From NCBI RefSeq assembly GCF_002223055.1, contig NZ_NKFL01000006.1, forward strand, positions 3,100,001 to 3,164,000: a stretch of 64,000 bases of DNA, in the 5' to 3' direction. A program made the position numbers and the translations under genes. The notes below the pieces were generated by a model. The model ran no database searches. It saw only the letters and a list, made by a program, of their open reading frames with translations, and was not told where the DNA came from. Shown piece by piece: positions 26,122-34,241 of this stretch. This stretch comes from Burkholderia sp. HI2500 (lineage in GTDB: Bacteria > Pseudomonadota > Gammaproteobacteria > Burkholderiales > Burkholderiaceae). Each line of letters starts with the position of its first letter. Positions within the stretch are counted from its first letter, which is position 1.

Positions 26122-27237
26122 ATGCAGATTCGCACCACGCCGCTCCTGTCGCCGTCGATCGGCACGCAGCGCACGCTGACGAGCTTTCATTTCGGGCCGG
26201 CCGACACCGGCCGCAAGATCTACCTGCAGGCCGCGCTGCACGCGGACGAGACGCCCGCGATGCTCGCGGCGTTCGTACTGAAGCAGCGTCTCGCGCAGCT
26301 CGATGCCGAAGGCCGGCTCGCGGCCGAGATCGTGCTCGTGCCGGTGGCGAACCCGGTCGGCCTCAATCATCATCTGCTCGGGCAGTTCATCGGCCGTTTC
26401 GATCTCGCGAGCGGCCGCAACTTCAATCGCGGCTTCCTGCCGCTCGCGGAGATCGCCGCGCATGCGCGCGACCGGCTCGGCGACGACGGCGAGCGCAATC
26501 GCGCGATCGTGCGCGAATGCGTCGGCGTGGCGCTCGACGAGATCGTGCCGCGCACGGAGTTCGATGCGCTGCAGCTCGCGCTGCTGAAGCTGTCGCTCGA
26601 CGCCGATGTGGTGATCGACCTGCATTGTTCGCTCGAAGCGGTGATGCATGTGTACACGAGCGAGACCGCATGGCCGGAAGTCGAGCCGCTCGCGCGTTAT
26701 CTCGGCTCGGAGGTGTCGCTGCTCGCCGAGGATTCGGGCGGGCACGCGTTCGACGATGCGCATCACCTGCTGTGGTCGCAATTGCGGCAGCACTTGCCGG
26801 CGGGCACGCCGATGGCGGCCGGCACCGTGGCCGTGACGGTCGAGTGCCGCGGCCAGCGCGACGTGACGTACGACTATGCGGAACGCGATGCCGATGCGCT
26901 CGTCGACTATCTCGTCTGGCGCGGCGCGGTGCAGGGCGAACGCAAGCCGCTACCGCCGCTCGCCGCGCCGGCCACGCCGCTGGCCGGCAGCGAGCAGTTC
27001 CATGCGCCGGTGAGCGGGATACTCGTGCACCGCGCGGCGATCGGCGCGACGATCCGCGCCGGCGATCCGCTGTTCGACATCGTCGATCCGCTGACGGACG
27101 CGATCACGACGATTTCGAGCGGGACCGATGGCGTGTTCTACATGCGCCGCGCGATTCGGTTCGTCACGGCGGGTGCGCCGCTCGGCCGCGTGACGGGCAC
27201 GGTGCCGGTGCGCAAGGGGATGTTGCTCGGCGCATGA
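26122..27237 (+). CDS. succinylglutamate desuccinylase/aspartoacylase-family protein
   Basis: A 371-residue zinc carboxypeptidase-fold protein of the AstE/ASPA group. HADETPAM (about 45-52) supplies the His and Glu zinc ligands, VANPVGLNHHLLGQFIGRFD (about 75-94) and RNFNRGF follow, and DLHCS (about 168-172) supplies the second His. The C-terminal part FHAPVSGILVHRAAIGATIR is a biotinyl/lipoyl-like beta domain common in this subgroup. It hydrolyses N-acyl amino acids; classical AstE is part of the ast operon, which is absent here, so the true substrate is open. It lies 60 bases after the binding-protein gene. Confidence 0.87.
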   Translation: MQIRTTPLLSPSIGTQRTLTSFHFGPADTGRKIYLQAALHADETPAMLAAFVLKQRLAQLDAEGRLAAEIVLVPVANPVGLNHHLLGQFIGRFDLASGRNFNRGFLPLAEIAAHARDRLGDDGERNRAIVRECVGVALDEIVPRTEFDALQLALLKLSLDADVVIDLHCSLEAVMHVYTSETAWPEVEPLARYLGSEVSLLAEDSGGHAFDDAHHLLWSQLRQHLPAGTPMAAGTVAVTVECRGQRDVTYDYAERDADALVDYLVWRGAVQGERKPLPPLAAPATPLAGSEQFHAPVSGILVHRAAIGATIRAGDPLFDIVDPLTDAITTISSGTDGVFYMRRAIRFVTAGAPLGRVTGTVPVRKGMLLGA

Positions 27238-27285
27238 GCGGCGCGGTGTTCTACCCGTGTGCGACGCGATTTCGTTCTTGTCAAA

Positions 27286-27314
27286 TTGACCGCGTTTCCG
27301 TGCGTCACTAAATT
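27286..27314 (+). promoter_or_regulatory. sigma-70 promoter of the small RNA candidate
   Basis: TTGACC (27286-27291) and TAAATT (27309-27314) are separated by exactly 17 bases. They lie in a gap with no ORF of known type, 50 bases after the desuccinylase stop, and point to the short segment that ends at the terminator at 27377-27405. Confidence 0.6.
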
Positions 27315-27320
27315 GTGCGG

Positions 27321-27405
27321 CGCGGAGTTCGCTCCGTGTTCCGTGAGAAGAACGTTGTAACCAAGTGGAGTTGATACGGGCAGCCAAGGGCTGCCCGTTT
27401 TTTTT
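27321..27405 (+). ncRNA. candidate intergenic small RNA
   Basis: The predicted transcript is about 80-85 nt. It starts 6 bases after a good -10 element, opens with a stem-loop closed by a UUCG tetraloop (CGGAG-TTCG-CTCCG, 27323-27336, extendable to 27321-27338), has a largely unpaired middle (27340-27376) with GTTGTAACC and GGAGTTGATA stretches, and ends in a strong intrinsic terminator with eight T. Promoter, 5' hairpin, open middle and Rho-independent end are the usual plan of a trans-acting sRNA. No reading frame with a ribosome-binding site is visible. I do not recognise it as a named RNA. Confidence 0.5.
27377..27405 (+). terminator. intrinsic terminator
   Basis: The stem CGGGCAGCC (27377-27385) pairs perfectly with GGCTGCCCG (27389-27397) around an AAG loop, followed by eight T (27398-27405). 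It is the strongest intrinsic terminator in the window and ends the small RNA candidate; it may also stop read-through from the desuccinylase gene. Confidence 0.85.
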
Positions 27406-27489
27406 GCGGTGCGTCTACGGCAACGCACTGTGGCGAAGGTCGTGAAACAGGTCGTAGACGAGCGCGCGTGCTGTTCGGCAGCGATGTCA

Positions 27490-27514
27490 ATTAGCCAGAC
27501 AGTGTCTGGCTAAT
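27490..27514. repeat. 25-bp perfect palindrome
   Basis: ATTAGCCAGACA (27490-27501) is followed by one G and then its exact reverse complement TGTCTGGCTAAT (27503-27514). With a one-base centre it is too tight for a normal RNA loop and there is no T-run after it, so it is more likely a protein-binding site or element end than a terminator. Confidence 0.7.
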
Positions 27515-27540
27515 CTTCCCCGGCACTGGTACGCCCGAGG

Positions 27541-27621
27541 TGACTCGACGAACTGGCGCAGTGCTTCACGCTGCCGTGGTCGGCCTATGTGCGGCTGCCG
27601 TCGGTCAAGGACGACCAGGCC
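27541..27621 (+). pseudogene. fragment of a YhcG (DUF1016/PDDEXK nuclease) gene
   Basis: In one plus-strand frame the bases after a TGA read LDELAQCFTLPWSAYVRLPS and then VKDDQA. This resembles the conserved N-terminal stretch of YhcG-family proteins, of the form LxxxFxLPWSxYVxLLSVKxxxAR. Only about 26 codons remain; the homology stops where the IclR gene begins on the other strand. YhcG genes are often carried on genomic islands, so this is probably the leftover of a deleted island gene. The match is by memory of the family pattern. Confidence 0.5.
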
Positions 27622-28410
27622 TCACCCCCGCCGCGCCACCAGCTCCGACACCGTCTGCGCGGCCTGCTGCAGCGGCCCGAGAAACTCCTTCACCATCTGC
27701 TTCGCGGTATGCCGCTGCGCGTTGCCGCTGATGTTCATCGCCGCGATGATCTGCCCACGCCGGTTGCGGATCGGCGCGGACAACGACATCAGGCCCACTT
27801 CGAGTTCCTGGTCGACCACCGCCCAGCCTTGCTGGCGCACCTGCGCGATCGCCGCCTTCAGTTCGCCGAGGTCGGTGATCGTGCGCGGCGTATGCGCGCG
27901 GATGCCGCTTTGCGCGAGCGTCTCGTCGAGCTCGGCGTCGTCGAGCGCGGACAGCAGCACGCGGCCCATCGACGTGCAGTACGCGGGCAACCGGCTGCCG
28001 ATCGACAGGTTGATCGTCATGATCTTGCGGGTCGGCACGCGCAGCACGTAGACGATCTCGGTGCGGTCGAGCACGGCCGCCGAGCAGCTTTCGTGGATCT
28101 GCGCGGACAGCTGTTCCATCACGGGATCGGCGAGATTCCAGAACGGCATCGACGTGAGGTACGCGAAGCCGAGCTCGAGGATCTTCGGCGTGAGCCGGAA
28201 CAGCCGGCCGTCGGCCTCGACGTAGCCGAGCGTCTGCAGCGTGAGCAGGATCCGGCGCGCGCCCGCGCGCGTGAGCCCGGTGGCCGAGGCGACCTCGGTG
28301 AGCGTCTGCTCCGGACGGGCCGCGTCGAATGCGCGGATCACTGCGAGGCCGCGCGCGAACGACTGGACATAGGAGTCGCCGGGTTTCGTCTGAGTGTCTT
28401 CGGTTGTCAT
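27622..28410 (-). CDS. pcaR: IclR-family regulator of the PcaR/PobR type
   Basis: A 262-residue IclR regulator starting at MTTEDTQTKPGDSYVQSFAR. The HTH region runs YVQSFARGLAVIRAFDAARP to GLTRAGARRILLTLQTLGYV (about 14-67), followed by an effector domain with RIEIVYVLRVPTRKIMTINL-type sequence (DRTEIVYVLRVPTRK, about 131) and SIGSRLPAYCTSMGRVLLSA, the signature of PcaR/PcaU/PobR, which bind beta-ketoadipate or related acids. It is divergent from pcaF, whose upstream region contains GTTCG repeats like known Pca boxes. A longer frame to 28506 was rejected since similarity begins here. Confidence 0.85.
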   Translation of the reverse strand: MTTEDTQTKPGDSYVQSFARGLAVIRAFDAARPEQTLTEVASATGLTRAGARRILLTLQTLGYVEADGRLFRLTPKILELGFAYLTSMPFWNLADPVMEQLSAQIHESCSAAVLDRTEIVYVLRVPTRKIMTINLSIGSRLPAYCTSMGRVLLSALDDAELDETLAQSGIRAHTPRTITDLGELKAAIAQVRQQGWAVVDQELEVGLMSLSAPIRNRRGQIIAAMNISGNAQRHTAKQMVKEFLGPLQQAAQTVSELVARRG

Positions 28411-28525
28411 GAGCGCCTGGAATATCGTGCAGCCGAGAAGATAGCGCATGGGGCCTGACACGCCAACCGCGCGGCGGACCGCGCGCTTGACAGGTCGTCC
28501 CCGCACTCCCTATGATGCGTTGAAC

Positions 28526-28559
28526 GTTCGATACACGATCTTATGTTCGTATATAGAAC
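28526..28559 (+). promoter_or_regulatory. PcaR-type box upstream of pcaF
   Basis: GTTCGTATATAGAAC (28545-28559) is an imperfect palindrome (GTTC-N7-GAAC). A direct repeat GTTCGATACACGATC (28526-28540) begins 19 bases upstream in the same orientation. PcaU/PcaR/PobR operators are built from repeated GTTCGAT-like units, so this is the probable binding site for the neighbouring regulator. Confidence 0.5.
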
Positions 28560-28638
28560 ATTTAAGCGCATCCCGACGGGCAATGCAAGGGGCGCGCCCT
28601 GTTCATTCCCCCAGCCTGTCCTGGGACCGGAGACACTG

Positions 28639-29841
<1,203 letters not shown>

Positions 29842-29894
29842 CCTGCGCCACACGGCGAAGCGGCAGCGCACGCGCCGCTTCGCGCTATCCGAAT

Positions 29895-29930
29895 CGATGC
29901 GCGGCACGAGGATTCTCGTGCCGCGCATCG
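29895..29930. terminator. bidirectional hairpin between pcaF and DUF523 gene
   Basis: A perfect 16-bp stem, CGATGCGCGGCACGAG paired with its complement, encloses a GATT loop. It lies between the convergent 3' ends of pcaF and the DUF523 gene, so it can serve both. Confidence 0.75.
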
Positions 29931-29933
29931 TCG

Positions 29934-30434
29934 TTAACCGGCCTGCGACAACTGCTTGAGGCGCGCATCGAGCGCGTCGATCTCGGTGTCCGCGAACACT
30001 TCGACGCCATGCTCGCGCAGCAACGCCGCCGTGACACCGGCGCCCGCGTGCCGCCGGTTCTCGAAACTCCCGTCATAAATGAACGTGCTGCCGCACGACG
30101 GACTGCCGTCCGCGAGGATCGCGAAGCGGCAATCGTGCGTGCGCGCGAGGGCCAGCGCGGTGTGCGCGCCGGACACGAACGGCGCCGTCACGTCGGTGCC
30201 GTTCACGTCGACGATGCGCGCGGCGCCAGCCAGCACCCGCTGCCCCGATTCGCCGTGGGCGATTTCGGCGGGCGGGCGCGGCACGCTGAAGCCGCCGGCC
30301 AGTTCGGGGCAGACGGGCACGAGACGCCCTTCGCGCTGCCACCGTTCGAGCGCCTCGTGCGCGGCGGTCTTGGCCGAGCCGTTGTAACGGACCGGATGAC
30401 CGATCACGCACATGCTGACGAGGATCCTCGGCAT
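29934..30434 (-). CDS. DUF523 family protein
   Basis: A 166-residue DUF523 protein beginning MPRILVSMCVIGHPVRYNGS. Other family marks are LVPVCPELAGGFSVPRPPAE (about 38-57), the central acidic-serine stretch and ILADGSPSCGSTFIYDGSF (about 111-129) with a conserved CG pair. Three cysteines (in SMCVIG, PVCPE and PSCGS) are spaced as in the family and may form a metal or Fe-S site; the function is not established. The start was set at 30434 because the longer frame lacks similarity and has no ribosome-binding site. Confidence 0.85.
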   Translation of the reverse strand: MPRILVSMCVIGHPVRYNGSAKTAAHEALERWQREGRLVPVCPELAGGFSVPRPPAEIAHGESGQRVLAGAARIVDVNGTDVTAPFVSGAHTALALARTHDCRFAILADGSPSCGSTFIYDGSFENRRHAGAGVTAALLREHGVEVFADTEIDALDARLKQLSQAG

Positions 30435-30543
30435 GGCTTGCGGCTGCGCTTCGTTCTGCAATTTCGCTCTCCGTGATGCGGCGCTAGCCGATAGCGGCCG
30501 TGGCAAAGCGGGAAATTCCACGCTTCACCCGCGCGCCGGTGCG

Positions 30544-31104
30544 TCAGGCCGTCGGTCCTTCCAGGTGAATGTCTTCCGGCTCGAGCGCGTACAGCGCCGG
30601 GTCGGGCGACGCGCTGACCGTGAAGCCGAGCCGCAGGTAGAAGTCGATCGTGTTCTGCGACGGCGTCGCGGACACATACAGGCGCGCAGCGCCCATCGCG
30701 CGCGCCTGCTCGCGGGCCGCGCGGTAAAGCTGCTCGCCGAGCCCGCAGCCGCGCCAGTCGTGGCTCACGTGCAGGAACTTCAACTGCAGCATGTCGCCGT
30801 GCGGGCCGAGCGGCTGGCTGTCGACGATGACCGCCGCGACGAGCCGCGCGCCGTCGAACATGCCGACGCACCAGCCGCCGCGATCGTGGCAGTCGAGCAG
30901 GATCGGCGTGTAGTGGTCGGCTTCGCCGTCGGGCCAGCCCGCGACGTCATAAAAGTCGGGAACGAGATGCAGCGTGCCGTCGCGCAGCACGTACAGGTGC
31001 TGGATGATCTCGCGCCGGTCGATGGTCCACACGAGCGGCACGTCGTCGCGCGTGAGCAGGCGGGTGGACAGGGCGTCGCGTTCGGCGGCGGTGCGGCGCG
31101 TCAT
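30544..31104 (-). CDS. GNAT-family N-acetyltransferase
   Basis: A 186-residue GNAT protein. The acetyl-CoA pyrophosphate loop is HDWRGCGLGEQLYRAAREQA (about 118-137, R/QxxGxG/A pattern), preceded by the beta-4 strand MLQLKFLHVS, and followed by AARLYVSATPSQNTIDFYLR (about 140-159) and LGFTVSA. It transfers an acetyl group to an unknown amine acceptor. Its ATG overlaps the methyltransferase stop by four bases (ATGA), so the two are co-translated. Longer frames upstream are shadows of the methyltransferase gene. Confidence 0.87.
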   Translation of the reverse strand: MTRRTAAERDALSTRLLTRDDVPLVWTIDRREIIQHLYVLRDGTLHLVPDFYDVAGWPDGEADHYTPILLDCHDRGGWCVGMFDGARLVAAVIVDSQPLGPHGDMLQLKFLHVSHDWRGCGLGEQLYRAAREQARAMGAARLYVSATPSQNTIDFYLRLGFTVSASPDPALYALEPEDIHLEGPTA

Positions 31105-31958
31105 GCGGCCTCCCGATGCGCGGCGATCGCATACATCAGCGGCAGGCGCGGCATGTGATCGGGCGGCACCATCCGGCGGCCGTCCAGCTCGCGCATGTCG
31201 TCGAAACCCTTCCAGCCGTTCGCGTACGGATATTCGGTCAGGCGGTCGATCGCGAGCCCTGCCGATACGAGCGCGTTCACGACATCGCCGATGCCCCACA
31301 TGAACTCGTAGCTCGGATGCGGGTTCGCGAAATCGACGACGCCCGGATGGTCGTGCTGCGCGCCGAGCCCCGTGCCGGATGCGGCAACGTAATCGCCGAC
31401 ACCTGCCGGCTCCTCGGTCGCATCGCCTTTGAAATAGTCGTAGTGCGGCGTCCAGTGTTCGTCGAAATACAGCGCGAACGGATGGAACTCGACCATCGCG
31501 AAACGGCCGCCGGGCGCGAGCAGCGCGGCGATCCCGCGGGCCCACGCGTTCAGGTCGGACAGCCAGCAGATCGCGCCGTACGACGTGAACACGCGCTCGA
31601 AGCGCTCGCCGCGCGCGGCGGCCTCGGGCATCCAGTCGAGCACGTCGGCGCGCTCGAAGCGCGCGGGCAGGCCCGCGTCGGCCGACAGTTGCCGTGCGAA
31701 GGCGATCGCTTCGTCGGAGATGTCGACGCCCGTCGCGTCCGCGCCGTCGCGCACGAGGCTCAGCGTGTCCTGCCCCGCGTTGCACTGCAGATGCAGGAGC
31801 CGCACCCCGCTGACGTCGCCGAGCAGTTCGCGTTCTTCCGGGAAGAGCGTCGAGCCGCCCGCGCGAAAAAATGCGGCCTGATCGCCTTTATGACTGTTAT
31901 GCGCGACTGTCGCCGTATTCCAGGACAGCCGATTCAGTTCGTGCAATGCCTTTTTCAT
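31101..31958 (-). CDS. class I SAM-dependent methyltransferase
   Basis: A 285-residue methyltransferase. Motif I is RLLHLQCNAGQDTLSLVRDG (about 53-72), where the usual GxGxG is CNAGQ, motif II is DATGVDISDEAIAFARQL (about 74-91) and FERVFTSYGAICWLSDL carries motif IV (about 119-135). The N-terminal NRLSWNTATVAHNSHKGDQA (about 8-27) is typical of a widespread uncharacterised group of Rossmann methyltransferases. It is translationally coupled to the GNAT gene. Substrate unknown. Confidence 0.88.
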   Translation of the reverse strand: MKKALHELNRLSWNTATVAHNSHKGDQAAFFRAGGSTLFPEERELLGDVSGVRLLHLQCNAGQDTLSLVRDGADATGVDISDEAIAFARQLSADAGLPARFERADVLDWMPEAAARGERFERVFTSYGAICWLSDLNAWARGIAALLAPGGRFAMVEFHPFALYFDEHWTPHYDYFKGDATEEPAGVGDYVAASGTGLGAQHDHPGVVDFANPHPSYEFMWGIGDVVNALVSAGLAIDRLTEYPYANGWKGFDDMRELDGRRMVPPDHMPRLPLMYAIAAHREAA

Positions 31959-32282
31959 CGAATTCGAATACCGATTGAATGGGACAGGATAGACGGAATC
32001 GTTTCGCCGCGTGCAACGGCCGACGGCGTTGGCATGCCGCGCGGCCTGGCTGGGCGGTGCGGCGTGACAGGCGGATGAACACGCGCAGCGAATATTGCCG
32101 GATTATTTGATCGAAATCATGGCGTCCGCCGAATTGAATATTTTATGCGATCAAAGGGTAAGGTTTTTCCCCAATATGCCGACAGTAAGATGAAGACCGT
32201 CGTAAAGCGATAAACCGTTTTTCGGCTACTGAGCGTGAAGTCAGCGCGACGCGGACGTCAGATCCGCTTTTCGGAGCCTTGC
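31959..32282. other. AT-richer intergenic region between methyltransferase and chemoreceptor genes
   Basis: This 324-bp gap between divergent genes holds a sigma-28 promoter at 32159-32185 for the chemoreceptor. The left half should contain the methyltransferase promoter, but no clear -35/-10 pair stands out. No small reading frame with a ribosome-binding site was seen. Confidence 0.5.
32159..32185 (+). promoter_or_regulatory. FliA (sigma-28) promoter of chemoreceptor 1
   Basis: TAAGGTTT (32159-32166), an 11-base spacer, and GCCGACAG (32178-32185) match the flagellar sigma-28 consensus TAAAGTTT-N11-GCCGATAA at 13 of 16 positions. It lies about 100 bases upstream of the ATG at 32283. Confidence 0.75.
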
Positions 32283-33827
32283 ATGCGCAATAACCAGCCC
32301 GTTACCCAACAGGAATTCGATTTTCCCGACGACGTCACGCTGATGTCGACGACCGACGCAGACAGCATCATCACCTACGCCAACACGACGTTCGCGCAGG
32401 TGAGCGGCTTCACGAACGAGGAACTCGTCGGCCAGCCGCACAACGCGGTGCGCCACCCGGACATGCCGCGCGAAGCGTTTGCCGACATGTGGGCGACGCT
32501 CAGGCGCGGCGAGCCATGGACCGCGCTGGTGAAGAACCGCCGCAAGAACGGCGACCACTACTGGGTGCGTGCGAACGCGATTCCGGTGATGCGAAACGGC
32601 GAGCCGCAAGGCTACATGTCGGTGCGGACGAAGGCGCCGCACGACGAATCCGAGGCCGCCGACGCGTTGTATCGCGCGTTCCGCGAAGGCAAGGCCGGCC
32701 AGCGCCGGTTCCACAAGGGGCTGGTGATCCGTACGGGGCTGATGCGCATCGCGTCGCTGTCGCAGACGATGTCGGTGCGCGCGCGCGTGCACTCGGCGCT
32801 GTGCGTGCTCGCGCCGGCGGTCGTTGGCGCGGGCTGGGCATGCGGGCTGGCGGGCGGCGGGCTCGCGGCGTTTGCCGGCGTGACGGTCGGCGTGGCGGCG
32901 GCGGCCGGCCTGTGGCTCGATACGCAGATCGTGCGTCCGCTGAAGCGGCTGCACGACCAGGCGCTGAACGTCGCGACCGGCGAAAGCCGCCGCGGCGTGC
33001 GGATGAACCGGGTCGACGAGATCGGCATGACGCTGCGCACGATCAACCAGCTCGGGCTGATGTTCCGCTGGCTCGTCGACGACGTCAGCGAGCAGGTGCA
33101 CAACGTGCAGCGCGCGAGCAACGAGATCGCGCAGGGCAACAACGACCTGAGCGCGCGCACCGAGCAGGCGGCGTCGAGCGTGCAGGAGACGGCCGCGTCG
33201 ATGGCCGAGATGACGGCGACCGTCGACAGCAACGCGGAGACCGCGCTGCAGGCGAACCGGCTCGCGATGTCGGCGAGCGAGGCAGCGGGGCGCGGCGGAC
33301 AGGCGGTGGGCGAGGTCGTCACGACGATGAGCGACATCACGGCCAGCTCGCGCAAGATTGCCGACATCATCGGCGTGATCGACGGCATCGCGTTCCAGAC
33401 CAACATCCTTGCGCTGAACGCGGCCGTGGAAGCGGCACGCGCGGGAGAGCAGGGGCGCGGCTTCGCGGTGGTCGCCGGTGAGGTGCGGGCACTCGCGCAG
33501 CGCAGCGCGAATGCGGCGAAGGAGATCAAGACGCTGATCGGCGCGAGCGTCGAGCGCGTCGAATCGGGCGCGCGGCGCGTGGACGAGGCCGGCAAGACGA
33601 TGGAGGACATCGTCGCGCAGGTGAAGCGCGTGTCGGACCTGATCGCGGAGATCAGCTCGTCGACGGCCGAGCAGAGCACGGGTGTGTCGCAGGTGGACCA
33701 GGCGGTGGTGCACCTGGACAACATCACGCAGCAGAACGCGGCGCTGGTCGAGCAGAGCACGGCGGCGTCGGAGAGCCTGAAGCAGCAGGCGACGCGGCTG
33801 GTGGATGCGGTGAACGTGTTCCGGTGA
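32283..33827 (+). CDS. PAS-containing methyl-accepting chemotaxis protein (Aer-like), copy 1
   Basis: A 514-residue receptor. The N-terminal PAS domain (about 1-115) has [20 protein letters not shown], the Aer-like core [20 protein letters not shown] (about 60-79) and [15 protein letters not shown], which in Aer binds FAD. A hydrophobic hairpin lies at about 160-205, with no N-terminal signal, so the PAS domain is cytoplasmic. HAMP follows (about 206-258) and then the kinase-control domain, whose tip is [20 protein letters not shown]. It likely senses redox or energy state. There is no C-terminal NWETF-type CheR tether. A tandem paralogue of identical length follows; both have sigma-28 promoters. 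Confidence 0.93.
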   Translation: MRNNQPVTQQEFDFPDDVTLMSTTDADSIITYANTTFAQVSGFTNEELVGQPHNAVRHPDMPREAFADMWATLRRGEPWTALVKNRRKNGDHYWVRANAIPVMRNGEPQGYMSVRTKAPHDESEAADALYRAFREGKAGQRRFHKGLVIRTGLMRIASLSQTMSVRARVHSALCVLAPAVVGAGWACGLAGGGLAAFAGVTVGVAAAAGLWLDTQIVRPLKRLHDQALNVATGESRRGVRMNRVDEIGMTLRTINQLGLMFRWLVDDVSEQVHNVQRASNEIAQGNNDLSARTEQAASSVQETAASMAEMTATVDSNAETALQANRLAMSASEAAGRGGQAVGEVVTTMSDITASSRKIADIIGVIDGIAFQTNILALNAAVEAARAGEQGRGFAVVAGEVRALAQRSANAAKEIKTLIGASVERVESGARRVDEAGKTMEDIVAQVKRVSDLIAEISSSTAEQSTGVSQVDQAVVHLDNITQQNAALVEQSTAASESLKQQATRLVDAVNVFR

Positions 33828-34241
33828 GCGTGGGGGCGCGCACGTGATGTGCGCGCCAAATCAATGCAGCATGATTGGCGTGCGCAATGCGCGTCAGGAT
33901 TTTTTTAGCCAATCAAAAATGCGCTGTTCGACGAATATTCATATTCAAGATTTCATGTTGATACATTGAAGCGCGATCGAGTAAATGGCGTTGAATGATC
34001 AGACGAATACCCGTCTAACCCTTGCCTGGCGTGGTGTTTGGTTTTATCCATAAACAAATTGTTCGGTAAAAACAAGATCATGTATTTCTAATGCATATTT
34101 ACCCGAATACACCATAATGTTTTCGTGGGATTTGCCGAAAGCGCAGGGGTAAGACCAACGTGCATGCGGACAGACCGCAATGCGCGGGTCTCGAATCAAT
34201 CGACAAGCGGACGCAAGATCCGTTACCCGGAGCTCCACACC
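33828..34241. other. intergenic region between the two chemoreceptor genes
   Basis: This 414-bp gap is much more AT-rich than its surroundings. It begins with GC-rich imperfect inverted repeats (33838-33898, GCGCGCC...GGCGTGCGC) and a seven-T run at about 33901, which may together terminate copy 1. AGACG-aatacc-CGTCT (about 33999-34014) is another small inverted repeat. The sigma-28 promoter of copy 2 is at 34115-34141. No coding sequence was found. Confidence 0.5.
34115..34141 (+). promoter_or_regulatory. FliA (sigma-28) promoter of chemoreceptor 2
   Basis: TAATGTTT (34115-34122), 11 bases, then GCCGAAAG (34134-34141): the same form as the promoter of copy 1, and about 100 bases before the ATG at 34242. 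This places both receptors in the flagellar late-gene regulon. Confidence 0.75.

Larger units (their letters stand above)
27406..27621. other. gene-free scar region with palindrome and nuclease-gene remnant
   Basis: No intact gene is present. It holds a perfect 25-bp palindrome (27490-27514) and, after it, a short remnant of a YhcG/DUF1016-type gene (27541-27621), directly abutting the 3' end of the IclR gene. The rest shows no recognisable feature. The combination suggests a past insertion or deletion event. Confidence 0.5.

Noticed and set aside
27490..27514. 25-bp palindrome considered as a terminator
   Set aside because: One-base centre cannot form a normal loop without opening the stem, and no T-run follows; kept as a DNA palindrome.
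30544..31785. 413-codon minus-strand frame that includes the GNAT gene
   Set aside because: Only the last 186 codons resemble a protein family. The upstream part is the methyltransferase gene read in the wrong frame.
33899..33910. Seven-T run after chemoreceptor 1 as a clear terminator
   Set aside because: The GC-rich repeats before it do not make one clean stem next to the T-run; only mentioned as a possibility in the intergenic entry.
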